Assembly (NCBI RefSeq): GCF_019599505.1
Contig: NZ_RKLT01000001.1
Coordinates: forward strand, 806,001 to 870,000
Source of the DNA: Haloarcula nitratireducens
Lineage (GTDB): Archaea; Halobacteriota; Halobacteria; Halobacteriales; Haloarculaceae
Direction of reading: 5' to 3'
Length of the DNA: 64,000 nt
The position numbers and the translations under genes are program-made. Below are positions 34,095-46,492 of the stretch, in pieces. How positions within the stretch are numbered: the first letter of the stretch is position 1; the number at the start of each line of letters is the position of its first letter. A model generated the notes under the pieces. The model did no database searches. It was not told the origin of the DNA and saw only the letters and a list, made by a program, of their open reading frames with translations.

Positions 34095-34782
34095 TCGTAT
34101 GTACTCCGTCGGGCAAACCTTGTTTACCGAGGGCCTTGCCTTACTGGTAAACAATATGGTGAATCATTATAAAGATTACTGACGAATGCCGACTATGCAT
34201 AAAATTCGTCCGGCGCAGTCGTTCCCACCACTTTTCGAGCGAAGGCAGTAGCCCACGAAGGCGACGTATCCGCGATACAGGTTCCAGAAGCGGCCGACAG
34301 CGCGGGGCCGAACCGTTGTGGGTCTTCGAACGCCGGTCTGTGCGTCGGTCGGGTCACGCACCCCGTGAGCGCGGCTCAATCTTTCCTAGGAAGCCGAGAG
34401 ACGACCGACTCTTCCGAGGTGAAACAGGGGAATGCCTGAGCGAGATCTCCGGAACGGCGCGTTCGGAGGGGATTACCGGCGTCTGAGGAGAGTCGCGGTA
34501 CCGGTGAACATCGGCGTCGGTTATCCGCGGTAGGAGACCGACGGTAACGAAGTGGCCTCGGTATCGACGATCTGCTTCGGTCAGATATCGCCCGTCTCGT
34601 GCCGAAATATGGATTATATCGTCATCTCTGGTCACTCCTGCCGCTTTCGTGCTACTTGTGAACTCACCTCTCTATCACGGCTGTCGGCGACGAAATAGTC
34701 ACGATTACTTATGAAATTTACTGTAGGGAGGGGGTTCAACGGTAAAATAAAGTGCGTGCGCTCCGAAGACCGGTTATAACAG
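34095..34782. other. Divergent control region between glpK and glpA
   Basis: No gene is supported in these 688 bases. The glpK side carries a TATA box (34165-34174, minus strand) and a 9-bp inverted repeat (34120-34154). The glpA side has a TATA-like GTAAAATAAAG (34742-34752) about 31-41 nt before the ATG. The middle has no recognisable feature and a GC content lower than the genes. Confidence 0.6.
34120..34174 (-). promoter_or_regulatory. glpK promoter with inverted-repeat operator candidate
   Basis: TTGTTTACC (34120-34128) and GGTAAACAA (34146-34154) are perfect complements with a 17-nt spacer. The TATA box CTTTATAATG (minus strand, 34165-34174) places transcription start about 34140-34146, so the repeat overlaps the start site and the leader. 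Confidence 0.55.
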
Positions 34783-36510
34783 ATGGGACCGACACCACAC
34801 ATCGCCGTCATCGGCGGCGGTTCGACCGGCGTGGGTATCGCCCGCGACCTCGCCATGCGCGGTCTCGACGTGACGCTCGTCGAGCAGGGCAACCTCACGC
34901 ACGGCACGACCGGGCGGATGCACGGCCTCCTCCACAGCGGCGGTCGCTACGCCGTCTCGGACCAGGCCAGCGCGACCGAGTGCATCGAGGAGAACCGCGT
35001 CCTCCGGGACATCGCCAGTCACTGCGTGGAGATGACCGGCGGCATGTTCGTCAAACGACCCGAGGACAGCGAGGAGTACTTCCAGGAGAAGCTCGCCGGC
35101 TGCGAGGAGTGTGGCATCCCCGCGAAAGTCGTCTCCCGCGAGGAGGCGCGTTCGATGGAGCCGCATCTGGCGAAGGACATCGAGAAGGCCATCGTCGTCC
35201 CCGACGGGGCCATCGACCCGTTCCGCCTCGTCGTCGCCAACGCCGGGAGCGCACAGGAACACGGCGCGCGCATCGAGACCCACTCGAAGGTGACCGACCT
35301 CCTCGTCGAGGGCGGCGAGGTCGTCGGTCTCGAAGTCGAACACACGTCCGGGCCGGGCACGCGCGTCCACGGTAAGGAAGGCGGCAAAGAGGAGATCCGC
35401 GCCGACTACGTGGTCAACGCGACGGGCGCGTGGGCCGGTCGAATCGGCGACATGGCCGGTCTCGACATCGCGGTTCGTCCCTCGAAGGGCGTCATGACCA
35501 TCATGAACGTCCGGCAGGTCGACACCGTCATCAACCGCTGTCGGCCCAAGGGCGACGCCGACATCGTCGTCCCCCACGAGACGACCGCCATCCTCGGCAC
35601 CACCGACGAGGAGGTCGAGGACCCCGAGGACTACCCCGAGGAGCAGTGGGAGGTCGACCTGATGATAGAGACGCTCTCGGAGCTCGTTCCGATGCTCCGA
35701 GAGGCCCGCACCATCCGCTCGTTCTGGGGCGTCCGGCCGCTGTACGAACCGCCGGACGTGGGCAGTACGGATCCGACCGACATCACGCGCGATTTCTTCC
35801 TGCTGGACCACGAGGAGCGCGACGACCTGCCGGGCATGACCAGCATCGTCGGCGGGAAGTTCACCACCTACCGGATGATGGGCGAGCAGATCTCCGACCA
35901 CGTCTGCGGGAAGTTCGGCATCGACGCCGACTGCCGCACCGCCGAGGAACCGCTGCCCGGGAGCGAGGACTTCTCGGTCCTGCGCGACTACATGGACGAG
36001 TTCGGCCTCCGCTCGCCCATCGGCCGCCGGAGCGTCGAACGCCTCGGGTCGCGGGCCGACGAGGTGCTCAAGACCGACAGCCCGAATCCCACCGTCTGCG
36101 AATGCGAGGGCGTCACCCGCGCCGAGGTTCGAGACGCTATCAGTCAATCGGGCTCCGATCTGAACGCCGTCCGCATCCGCACCCGCGCGTCGATGGGCAA
36201 CTGTCAGGGCGGCATCTGCTGTCACCGGCTGGCGAGCGAACTCCACCCCGAATACGAGGAGGGCGTCGTCCGGCGGGCGTGGGACGAACTGCTCCAGGAG
36301 CGCTGGAAGGGCCAGCGACACGCCCTGTGGGGTCAGCAGCTCTCGCAGGCGATGCTGAACTACGCCCTGCACGCGACGACGCAGAACCGCGACCACGACC
36401 CCGCCGGGGGCGACCCCGTGGACTTCGCCGCCTTCGATACCGGCGTCGACCACGGCGACACGGCAGGTGCGGCGGACGTCGCCGCCGACGGAGGGCGGAA
36501 TGGCGATTGA
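34783..36510 (+). CDS. glpA: Anaerobic-type glycerol-3-phosphate dehydrogenase subunit A
   Basis: The 575-residue flavoprotein starts with a dinucleotide-binding motif ([15 protein letters not shown], 7-21) and has [18 protein letters not shown], a GlpA/GlpD hallmark, NATGAWAG and [10 protein letters not shown]. The C-terminal part holds a BFD-like iron-sulfur domain with cysteines in CECEG and [10 protein letters not shown]. It oxidises sn-glycerol 3-phosphate to dihydroxyacetone phosphate and passes electrons through GlpB and GlpC to the quinone pool. It is the first gene of glpABC and overlaps glpB by 11 nt. Confidence 0.94.
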   Translation: MGPTPHIAVIGGGSTGVGIARDLAMRGLDVTLVEQGNLTHGTTGRMHGLLHSGGRYAVSDQASATECIEENRVLRDIASHCVEMTGGMFVKRPEDSEEYFQEKLAGCEECGIPAKVVSREEARSMEPHLAKDIEKAIVVPDGAIDPFRLVVANAGSAQEHGARIETHSKVTDLLVEGGEVVGLEVEHTSGPGTRVHGKEGGKEEIRADYVVNATGAWAGRIGDMAGLDIAVRPSKGVMTIMNVRQVDTVINRCRPKGDADIVVPHETTAILGTTDEEVEDPEDYPEEQWEVDLMIETLSELVPMLREARTIRSFWGVRPLYEPPDVGSTDPTDITRDFFLLDHEERDDLPGMTSIVGGKFTTYRMMGEQISDHVCGKFGIDADCRTAEEPLPGSEDFSVLRDYMDEFGLRSPIGRRSVERLGSRADEVLKTDSPNPTVCECEGVTRAEVRDAISQSGSDLNAVRIRTRASMGNCQGGICCHRLASELHPEYEEGVVRRAWDELLQERWKGQRHALWGQQLSQAMLNYALHATTQNRDHDPAGGDPVDFAAFDTGVDHGDTAGAADVAADGGRNGD

Positions 36511-37771
36511 GTCGGAGGTGCTGGTCGTCGGCGGCGGACTCGCGGGGCTGACGAGCGCGCTCGCCGCCGCCCGCGGGGGCGCGGACGTGCGACTGCTCTC
36601 CTACAAGCAGAGCACGCTCCGGCAGGCCTCCGGGCTGGTCGATCTGCTCGGTTACACGCCCGACGGCGAGGGACCGCTGACCGACCCGTACGCGGCGATG
36701 GCGGACCTACCTGAGTCCCATCCCTACAGCACCGTCGGCGTCGAGACGGTCCGCGAGGCGATGGCGCTGTTCGACGACGTGACCGACTACGAGGGCGGAC
36801 ACACCGATACCAACGCACTCCTGCCGACCCACGGCGGGACGGTCAAACCGACCGCCCGATACCCCCAGAGCGCGTCGGCGGGACTGGCCAGCGACGACCG
36901 GGACGTGCTGCTGGTCGGCATCGAGTCGATGACCGACTTCGACGCGCCCCACGTCGCCTCCCACCTCGAAGCGGCCGGCGTCCCCTTCGACGTGCGCGGG
37001 GAGACGATTCGGTTCCCGGGCGACCTGCGCGCGGACGCGAAGGTGACCCGATACGCGAAACTGCTCGATACCGACGGCGAGGTGGCGGTCCGCGGCCGGA
37101 AGCGACCGGCCCGCGAAGCGCTCGCCCAGCGCGTGAACCCTCTCGTCGAAGACGAGGAGCGCGTGGGCTTCCCGGCGGTTCTCGGCGACGACCACCCCGG
37201 AGCTATTCGGGCGGCGCTAAGCGAGCAGATGGGCGTCGACGTCTTCGAGGTGCCCATGGGACCGCCGTCGCTGCCCGGTCTCCGCCTCGAGGACCGGTTG
37301 TTCGCGGCGCTCGACGAAGCCGGTGCGAGCATCGAGACCGGGAACCCGGTCGTCTCCTACGAGGGCGAAAGCGATGTAGAGCGAGTCTTCGTCGAGAAGA
37401 ACGGCGCTGAGATCCCCTACGCGGCCGAGCAGTTCGTCCTCGCCACGGGCGGCCTCGTCGGAAAGGGAATCGAGTCGGACCGCGAGGGCGTCTCCGAACC
37501 GATATTCGACTGTTACGTCCCGCACCCCGCTGACCGCTACGACTGGTTCGACACCGAGGTGTTCGGCGACCACCCCTTCGCCGGGTTCGGAGTCGAGACG
37601 GACGGGCGGATGCGGCCGCTCGCGGCCGACGGCGACGTAGAGTTCGAGAACGTGCGGGCCGCCGGGAGCGTGCTGGGCGGCTACGACTTCGCGGCGGAGA
37701 AATCCGGCAGCGGCGTTTCGATTGCGACTGGCTACGCGGCGGGCACGAACGCCGCGGAGGAACTACGATGA
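36500..37771 (+). CDS. glpB: Glycerol-3-phosphate dehydrogenase subunit B
   Basis: The 423-residue flavoprotein starts [24 protein letters not shown] with an FAD/NAD fold and has [29 protein letters not shown] near its end. GlpB is the second flavoprotein of the GlpABC complex. The start at 36500 is favoured by a GGAGGGCGG ribosome-binding site that lies inside glpA; the frame stays open 11 codons upstream. It overlaps glpC by ATGA, which indicates coupled translation. Confidence 0.9.
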   Translation: MAIESEVLVVGGGLAGLTSALAAARGGADVRLLSYKQSTLRQASGLVDLLGYTPDGEGPLTDPYAAMADLPESHPYSTVGVETVREAMALFDDVTDYEGGHTDTNALLPTHGGTVKPTARYPQSASAGLASDDRDVLLVGIESMTDFDAPHVASHLEAAGVPFDVRGETIRFPGDLRADAKVTRYAKLLDTDGEVAVRGRKRPAREALAQRVNPLVEDEERVGFPAVLGDDHPGAIRAALSEQMGVDVFEVPMGPPSLPGLRLEDRLFAALDEAGASIETGNPVVSYEGESDVERVFVEKNGAEIPYAAEQFVLATGGLVGKGIESDREGVSEPIFDCYVPHPADRYDWFDTEVFGDHPFAGFGVETDGRMRPLAADGDVEFENVRAAGSVLGGYDFAAEKSGSGVSIATGYAAGTNAAEELR

Positions 37772-39135
37772 GCGACGCAGAATCCCCAGACTTCGACCCT
37801 GTTGCACCGAACACGGGCGAGGACTTCGAACCGACCGAAGTGTTCCCCGAGAGCGACGACTTCGACCTGCGGCCGGGCGCCGACGCCTGTTACAAGTGCT
37901 CGATCTGCGATACGAACTGCCCGGTCGCGGAGGTGGACGACGACTTCCCCGGGCCGAAGTTCCAGGGCCCCGAGCAGTGGCGGCTCAAGCAGACCGACGA
38001 CGGTTACGACATAGACGACTCGGTGATGGACTGCTCGAACTGCATGCGCTGTGACAACGCCTGCCCGTCGGGCGTCCCGCTCTCGCAGATGCACAACACC
38101 GCCCGCGGGGAGTACGTCAGCGAGCAGATGGACAAGACGTCCGTCGAGTACTGGCGCAACCGCATCCTCGCCAACTACCGGACCTCGGCGTGGTTCGCCA
38201 GCAAAGCCCCGAAGGTGGCGAACTTCGCCATGAACTTCGGCCCCGCTCGCTGGGTCATGGAGAAGACGATGGGCATCACGAGCGAGCGCGACTTCCCCGA
38301 GTTCGCACGGCAGACGTTCCGCGAGTGGTGGGCCGACCGCGGCGGCGCGGACGCCTCGCGGCGGAACGCCCGACGCGCCCGCGAGCGACTGGGCGACCCC
38401 GCGGACGCCGAGAAGAAGGTGGCGTACTTCCACGGCTGTTACTCGAACTACAACACGCCCGAGGTGGGCAAGGCGATGGTCCGCGTCTACGAGCACTTCG
38501 GCTACGAGGTCGTCGCACCCGAGCAGAAGTGCTCGGGAACGCCGATGTTCGCCAACGGAATGCTGGACGACGCCCGCCGCCACGCCGAGGTCAACGTCTC
38601 CTCGATGTCGGACCTCGTCGAGAGGGGATACGACGCTATCGCGTCGTGTACGTCGTGCTCGATGGCGCTCCGACAGGAGTACCCCGAGCTGTTCGACATC
38701 GACGGCATCGAGGAAGTGGCCGCGAACACCTTCGAGGCCGTCGAGTACCTCCGCATCCACGAGGACCTCGGCGACGAGGTTCGAGAGGCCGACGTCTCCG
38801 GCGACCTCGCCCGCGAGTTCGCCTACCACGCGCCGTGTCACGCCCGCAATCAGGGGCTCGATCGACAGGCCGTCGAGCTGTTCCGCGACCTGGAGGGCGT
38901 CGGCGTCGAGGACGTCGGCGAGTCCTGTTCGGGCATCTCCGGCACCTACGGCTGGAAGGAAGAGAAGTACGAGAAGTCGATGGCCATCGGCGACGAGATG
39001 TTCGACCACATGGAGGACGCCGAGGGGACGACCGGCATGACCGAGTGTCCGACGTGTGCGATGCAGATGGAGCACGGCAGCGGCTACGAGATTCGGCATC
39101 CGCTCGAACTGCTGGAGTCGGCGCTGGTGGCCTAG
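37768..39135 (+). CDS. glpC: Glycerol-3-phosphate dehydrogenase subunit C (iron-sulfur, CCG domains)
   Basis: The 455-residue protein carries two ferredoxin-type 4Fe-4S sites (CYKCSICDTNCPVAE and CSNCMRCDNACPSG, about residues 43-100) and two cysteine-rich CCG-type domains, with GCYSNYNTPEVGKA, KCSGTPMFANG, APCHARNQGL and ESCSGISGTYGWK. In the family, it anchors GlpAB to the membrane and transfers electrons to quinone. The last gene of glpABC; it is convergent with a universal stress gene. Confidence 0.93.
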   Translation: MSDAESPDFDPVAPNTGEDFEPTEVFPESDDFDLRPGADACYKCSICDTNCPVAEVDDDFPGPKFQGPEQWRLKQTDDGYDIDDSVMDCSNCMRCDNACPSGVPLSQMHNTARGEYVSEQMDKTSVEYWRNRILANYRTSAWFASKAPKVANFAMNFGPARWVMEKTMGITSERDFPEFARQTFREWWADRGGADASRRNARRARERLGDPADAEKKVAYFHGCYSNYNTPEVGKAMVRVYEHFGYEVVAPEQKCSGTPMFANGMLDDARRHAEVNVSSMSDLVERGYDAIASCTSCSMALRQEYPELFDIDGIEEVAANTFEAVEYLRIHEDLGDEVREADVSGDLAREFAYHAPCHARNQGLDRQAVELFRDLEGVGVEDVGESCSGISGTYGWKEEKYEKSMAIGDEMFDHMEDAEGTTGMTECPTCAMQMEHGSGYEIRHPLELLESALVA

Positions 39136-39166
39136 CGCGAAGGCGAGAAGACGAGTCTTTCGGACG

Positions 39167-39616
39167 TTACTCGCCGCGGACGAACGTGACCGGACACGGC
39201 GCGTTCAGCATGACTTCCTGTGCCGTGGAGCCGAAGACGGCCTTGCCGGTCGGCGAGCGCTTGCGGCCGCCGACGACGACGAGATTCGCGTTCTCTTCCT
39301 CGGCGAGATCGACGATCTGCTGGCCGTGGTTGCCGACGGCACCGCGGACGCTGTAGTCGATGCCGGCGTCGCTGAAGCGGTCTTCGAGCTCGCGGACGGT
39401 CGTGTGCCGATCGGCGACCTCGTCCGGGTCGGCCTCGCTGGCGGAGGCGAACTCCAGTCGGTCGACGACGTTGTCGTACTCGTCGTCGGTGAATACGTGG
39501 GCGATGACGACGCTGGCCCCCGCGGGTCCGGCGATGTCCGTGACGGCCGCGGCGAGTTCGTCGATTCGGTCCTTGTCGTTCGGTCCGACTGCGAGGAGAA
39601 TTCTCTCTAGTGCCAT
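39167..39616 (-). CDS. Universal stress protein
   Basis: The 149-residue Usp starts MALERILLAVGPNDKDR and ends with GGRKRSPTGKAVFGSTAQEVMLNAPCPVTFV, the ATP-loop and dimer strand region. It is close to the Usp at 10740. It lies between glpC and ppc; a relic IS605-type end sits about 55-90 nt upstream of its start. Confidence 0.88.
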   Translation of the reverse strand: MALERILLAVGPNDKDRIDELAAAVTDIAGPAGASVVIAHVFTDDEYDNVVDRLEFASASEADPDEVADRHTTVRELEDRFSDAGIDYSVRGAVGNHGQQIVDLAEEENANLVVVGGRKRSPTGKAVFGSTAQEVMLNAPCPVTFVRGE

Positions 39617-39670
39617 AGCGGCCCTCCACGGGGCTCGGAAGTAAAGGCTTCGGTGACTACTACGCCCGTT

Positions 39671-39704
39671 GTGACTTCTCCCACGCTAACATCGTGGGCT
39701 TTCC
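39671..39704 (-). mobile_element. Relic right end of an IS200/IS605-family (IS1341-type) element
   Basis: On the minus strand the sequence reads GAAAGCCCACG, a 7-nt loop, CGTGGGAGAAGTCAC. The 6-bp stem (39680-39685 with 39693-39698) flanked by GAAAGC and GAGAAGTCAC matches the hairpin that closes haloarchaeal tnpB elements and forms the 3' part of their reRNA. No tnpA or tnpB is present. It is therefore a solo end or a degraded copy. From memory of these ends only; not searched. Confidence 0.5.
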
Positions 39705-39852
39705 GTTCGGTGAGCGAGTGAAGTTTGACTCGTACCGTGGTAGTGACTTCGCGGTGCATCGTTATCGTCCGGTCTGGGGTTCGATGTACCCCTCGATGGT
39801 CTGATTCACCACCTCGCCCGCAGAGGGTACCGAACGAGCGTCGGAGCCGGCG

Positions 39853-42549
<2,697 letters not shown>

Positions 42550-42776
42550 ACCAGTCTTTCCCGAGGGGAGGCCTAAAACACTATTGAAACGGCGTAGCAC
42601 GACGGCGGAAACGTCTGTAGTAATTCGTGATAGAAGGGGTGTGGCGGCGGAAATCGACAACGGTTCGTGACACCATACCTAACTTTTCGCGGCGGTTCTC
42701 GCGGGCCGGTCGATACCGTCGTGGGAAGAATGATTTATCATTACGGAGATATCATCTTCGGTAGCGTGGACAGCCC

Positions 42777-43481
42777 ATGATAGACATCGCCATGGACATG
42801 GAGCAGTACGACTGTCCGTTCATCGACACGACGGCGGACCATGGTGTCGCGTTCGCGGCGGTCCACTGGGATTTCGACACCGCCAAGCGGGAACTGGAGA
42901 CGCGGATGGTCGTCGAAGCCGACGACCGGGAGGTGCTCGACCACGGGCTCTCGACGTTGCAGGACCACCCGAACATGAACGACGTCTCGCTGCTGCGCCG
43001 GCAGGACGCCGCTGCTCACATCCGGACGGTCATGGTCGAGACGACGGCCATGGAGACGATCCGGGACAACGGGGGGTACATCACCGGTCCGTTCCACATC
43101 GAGGCCGGCAGCGAGGTCTGGCACGTCGGCTTCGACCGGGGCCGGGACGCCGACGACACGCTCTCGGAACTCGACCGCGACAACGAGTTCGACGTCATCG
43201 AGCGCTCGCCGGCCAGCCTGCCCGAGTTACAGGACGTCGCCCACAACGCGGGCGCGGCGATGACGCTCATCGAGGGGTGTCGCGACCTCTCGGAGACCGA
43301 ACGCGAGACGCTCGAAGAGGCCGTCTCCTCGGGGTACTTCCAGAGCCCGCGCGACGCGACGCTCGGGACGCTGGCCGAGGAGTTCGGCGTCTCGAAACCC
43401 GCCGTCTCGAAGAACCTCCGCCGGGGCGAGCGCAAGATGATCGAACGCGTCGTCGACGCGCTCGAAGACATCGACTCCTGA
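42777..43481 (+). CDS. HTH_10 (Bat-like) transcriptional regulator
   Basis: The 234-residue protein has an N-terminal domain (about 1-150) without a recognised ligand motif and a C-terminal HTH_10 domain: LSETERETLEEAVSSGYFQSPRDATLGTLAEEFGVSKPAVSKNLRRGERKMIERV, the helix-turn-helix of bacterio-opsin-activator-like haloarchaeal regulators. It lies immediately upstream of the Liv operon; an 18-bp palindrome starts 14 nt after its stop codon and recurs before the hydrolase/ligase genes, so it is the likely regulator. An alternative start at 42792 exists. Confidence 0.82.
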   Translation: MIDIAMDMEQYDCPFIDTTADHGVAFAAVHWDFDTAKRELETRMVVEADDREVLDHGLSTLQDHPNMNDVSLLRRQDAAAHIRTVMVETTAMETIRDNGGYITGPFHIEAGSEVWHVGFDRGRDADDTLSELDRDNEFDVIERSPASLPELQDVAHNAGAAMTLIEGCRDLSETERETLEEAVSSGYFQSPRDATLGTLAEEFGVSKPAVSKNLRRGERKMIERVVDALEDIDS

Positions 43482-43494
43482 GGCTCGTTCGTCG

Positions 43495-43512
43495 GCGTTA
43501 ACATGTGAACGC
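43495..43512. promoter_or_regulatory. Operator candidate upstream of the Liv operon
   Basis: GCGTTAACATGTGAACGC is palindromic except for one mismatched pair. It ends 37 nt before the binding-protein ATG, just upstream of a TATA-like element (about 43519-43527). A matching site (14 of 18 bases) lies at 49830. Confidence 0.6.
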
Positions 43513-43549
43513 GACACACTATGGTAATCGTTCGTGTAGTTACATCTGT

Positions 43550-44977
43550 ATGCGAGATCACATCACACGGCGGCGCGTACTCGGTGCGCTCGGTGTCGGG
43601 ATCACCGGCCTCAGTGGCTGTGTAAACGAAGACGGCGGCGACGGCGGCGATGGCGGCGACGGTGGTGACGGCAACGGTGGAACTTCAGACATGACAAGCG
43701 ACGGCACCTCGACGGGCGGGTCGGACAGCGCACAATCGGTCAGCATCGGCGTGCTCCAGCCCCTCTCGGGGGACCTCTCGTACTACGGGAAGCAGTCGCT
43801 GTGGGGGTTCCTCTCGGGGCTGTCGTACAAGGCCGACCGGAGCCCGCCGGAGCAATCCAGTACGGGCGAGCTGTCGATGACCGTCGGCGACGTGGAGTAC
43901 ACGCTCTACATCCGCGACACGGAGTTCGCCGCGGACACCGCACAGACGGCCGCGACGAACCTCGTCAGCAACCAGGACGTCGACATGCTCACCGGGTGTT
44001 CCTCCTCGGGCGCGGCCGGGCGGGTCATCGGCAACGTCGTCAGTCAGGCCGGCGTCCCGATGATGGTCGGTCCGGCGGCGTCGGCGGGCATCACCGCCAA
44101 CAGCGAGACGTGTTCGGACCTGGTCTACCGCGCCAGCGAGACCACCGCGATGGACGCCCGCTCCGGCGGGAAGTACGTCGCCAACGAGACCGACGTCTCG
44201 AAGGTGTACCTCTTCGGCGCGGACTACTCCTTCGGGCGCGCGGTGGTGAACAACTACAAGGCCGTCCTCCAGCAGGAGGGCGTCGAGATCCTCGATACCC
44301 GCTTCGTCGAGCGGGGATACGAGGAGTGGAGCGGGCTGCTCGACAACGCCGAGGAGGCCGGCGCGGAGGGCGTCGTCGGCGGCTTCACCGTCGCCACGCT
44401 CCCGCTGATGTTCAACGCCTTCCTCTCGGGCGACTACTCCTTCCGGGTCTTCGGCGGGTTCGCCACGCGCATCACCAACAGCGTCGTCGGCGGGACCCTC
44501 CAGAACGTCCTCGGCGAACCGCTCACCGGGGAAAAGATCCGAAACGCGCGGCTCGGCCCGTTCACCACGCGCTATCACTGGAACCAGTACGACAACGAGA
44601 TCAACTCCACGTTCGTCGATCGCTACACCGCCACCTACGGCGTCGTCCCCGACCTGTTCACCTCGGGGACGTTCACGGGCGCGTCGGCCATCCATCAGGC
44701 CATCACCGAGGGCGGTTCGACGGCGGGCGCGGACGTCGCCGACGCGCTGAAGGGGATGACCGTCACGGACACGCCGAAGGGCGAGGGCGGGTACACCTTC
44801 CAGGAGTACAACAATCAGGCCCGCTCCGCGATGACCGTCGCCGACCCGATCCCGACCACCGACGAGTGGGCGGAGAACTGGGGCGCGGCCATCATGCCCA
44901 GCGAGCCGCTGGCCCGAATCGGGGAGAGCGAGACCACGATTCCGAAAGACAGCGACCAGATGGGTTGCTCGCTGTAA
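43550..44977 (+). CDS. Liv-type ABC transporter substrate-binding lipoprotein (Tat)
   Basis: The 475-residue protein starts MRDHITRRRVLGALG, a twin-arginine signal with lipobox LSGC (near residue 23), followed by a Gly-Gly-Asp linker and a Peripla_BP_6 fold (IGVLQPLSGDLSYYGKQSLWG, VDMLTGCSSSGAAGRVIG, YLFGADYSFGRAVVNNY). It is the first gene of a tightly packed operon with LivG, LivF, LivH, LivM and a ketosynthase homologue. The family binds branched-chain amino acids, short acids or aromatic carboxylates; the acyl-CoA ligase nearby suggests a carboxylic acid ligand. Confidence 0.9.
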   Translation: MRDHITRRRVLGALGVGITGLSGCVNEDGGDGGDGGDGGDGNGGTSDMTSDGTSTGGSDSAQSVSIGVLQPLSGDLSYYGKQSLWGFLSGLSYKADRSPPEQSSTGELSMTVGDVEYTLYIRDTEFAADTAQTAATNLVSNQDVDMLTGCSSSGAAGRVIGNVVSQAGVPMMVGPAASAGITANSETCSDLVYRASETTAMDARSGGKYVANETDVSKVYLFGADYSFGRAVVNNYKAVLQQEGVEILDTRFVERGYEEWSGLLDNAEEAGAEGVVGGFTVATLPLMFNAFLSGDYSFRVFGGFATRITNSVVGGTLQNVLGEPLTGEKIRNARLGPFTTRYHWNQYDNEINSTFVDRYTATYGVVPDLFTSGTFTGASAIHQAITEGGSTAGADVADALKGMTVTDTPKGEGGYTFQEYNNQARSAMTVADPIPTTDEWAENWGAAIMPSEPLARIGESETTIPKDSDQMGCSL

Positions 44978-44978
44978 C

Positions 44979-45797
44979 ATGCTCAGAACGCGGGGCCTGA
45001 CCAAGGACTTCGGCGGGCTGACGGCCGTCGACAGCGTCGACTTCGAACTGGGGACCGAACTCTGCTCGCTCATCGGCCCCAACGGGGCCGGGAAGACGAC
45101 GTTCTTCAACCTCCTGACCGGGGTGTTAGACCCGACCGCGGGGACCGTCTCGCTGCGTCGCGGCGACGACTGGGAGGACATCACCGACGCCTCGCCCCAC
45201 GAGACGGCCCAGCGGGGCGTCCACCGCTCGTATCAGGTGACGAACGTCTTCCCCGAGCGCACGGTCTTAGAGAACGTCCGCGTGGCCGAACAGGCCGCCG
45301 GCGGCGACTCGATGACCGTCTGGCGCAACGTCGACCACTTCGAGGGGTACACCGAGCGGGCGTACGCGAAGCTCGACCGGGTCGGACTGGCCGACCGGGC
45401 CGAGGACCCGGCGAGCACGCTCAGCCACGGGGCCAAGCGGAAACTCGAAGTCGCCATCGCGCTGGCCGGCGATCCGTCGGTTCTCCTGTTGGACGAACCG
45501 AACGCGGGCGTCTCCTCCGAGAGCGTCGACGAGGTGCGCGACCTCATCCGGGACGTCGCCGACGACCACGCGGTCCTCCTGGTCGAACACAACATGGACA
45601 TCGTGATGGACGTCTCCGACCGCGTCGTCGTCCTCCATCAGGGCGCGGTCATCGCCGACGGCCCGCCCGAGGACGTGCGGGCGAACCCGGACGTCCAGTC
45701 GGCGTACCTGGGCGGCTACGAACCCGGAACGCTGGACGAGACGACGACCGGAGACGCGACCGACGACGAATCGACCGACTCGGGGGGCGTCGCGTGA
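44979..45797 (+). CDS. Liv-type ABC transporter ATP-binding protein (LivG-like)
   Basis: The 272-residue ATPase has Walker A GPNGAGKTT (about 31-39), signature LSHGAKRKLEVA (the usual SGGQ replaced by SHGA, typical of LivG), Walker B LLLDEPNAGV and the H-loop EHNMD. It begins 1 nt after the binding-protein gene's stop and overlaps livF by GTGA. The C-terminal 20 residues are an acidic Thr/Asp tail. Confidence 0.9.
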   Translation: MLRTRGLTKDFGGLTAVDSVDFELGTELCSLIGPNGAGKTTFFNLLTGVLDPTAGTVSLRRGDDWEDITDASPHETAQRGVHRSYQVTNVFPERTVLENVRVAEQAAGGDSMTVWRNVDHFEGYTERAYAKLDRVGLADRAEDPASTLSHGAKRKLEVAIALAGDPSVLLLDEPNAGVSSESVDEVRDLIRDVADDHAVLLVEHNMDIVMDVSDRVVVLHQGAVIADGPPEDVRANPDVQSAYLGGYEPGTLDETTTGDATDDESTDSGGVA

Positions 45798-46492
45798 CCC
45801 TCCTCGAACTCGACGGCGTCCACGCCTACTACGGCGACAGCCACATCCTCGAGGGCGTGGACCTCTCCGTCTCGTCGGGGGAGGTCGTCGCGCTAGTGGG
45901 ACGAAACGGCGTCGGCAAGACGACGACGCTTCGGTCTATCCTCCAGTTGACGCCGCCGCGCGAGGGCGACGTTCGGTTCCGCGGCGACTCGCTCGTGGGC
46001 CTCGAAACCCACGAGGTCGCCCGCCGCGGCCTCGGGTGGATCCCCGAGGACCGGCGGATATTCTCGCAGTTGACCGTCGAGGAGAACCTGCGGGCGGCCA
46101 TCCCCGACGCCGACGGCGTTCGGGAGGGGCTGGGACTGGCCTTCGAGTCGTTCCCCATCCTCGAAGAGCGCCGCAGGCAGGAGGCCGGAACCCTCTCCGG
46201 CGGCCAACAGCAGATGCTCGCCATCGCCCGCGGCCTCGTCGGCGAGAACGACCTGCTGCTCGTCGACGAACCGAGCGAGGGGCTGGCCCCGCAGATCGTC
46301 GCGGACGTGGCCGAAGCCCTCGCGCGCGCGGCCGAGGACACTACCGTCCTGCTGGTCGAACAGAACCTCCCGCTGGCGTTAGATCTCGCCGACCGGTTCT
46401 ACATCGTCGACAACGGCCGGGTCGTCGACGACGGCGACACTGACGCGGTGTCGGCCGACGACGAGCGCTTCAGGAGGTACCTCTCGGCATGA
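45794..46492 (+). CDS. Liv-type ABC transporter ATP-binding protein (LivF-like)
   Basis: The 232-residue ATPase starts at GTG (MTLLELDGVHAYYGDSHILEGV). It has Walker A GRNGVGKTT, signature LSGGQQQMLAIARGL, Walker B LLVDEPSEGLAP and EQNLPLAL, which is the LivF pattern. It overlaps livG (GTGA) and livH (ATGA), so translation is coupled. Confidence 0.9.
   Translation: MTLLELDGVHAYYGDSHILEGVDLSVSSGEVVALVGRNGVGKTTTLRSILQLTPPREGDVRFRGDSLVGLETHEVARRGLGWIPEDRRIFSQLTVEENLRAAIPDADGVREGLGLAFESFPILEERRRQEAGTLSGGQQQMLAIARGLVGENDLLLVDEPSEGLAPQIVADVAEALARAAEDTTVLLVEQNLPLALDLADRFYIVDNGRVVDDGDTDAVSADDERFRRYLSA

Noticed and set aside
34774..36453. A 559-codon minus-strand frame opposite glpA
   Set aside because: Overlaps a gene with unmistakable GlpA motifs; the antisense translation has no domain.
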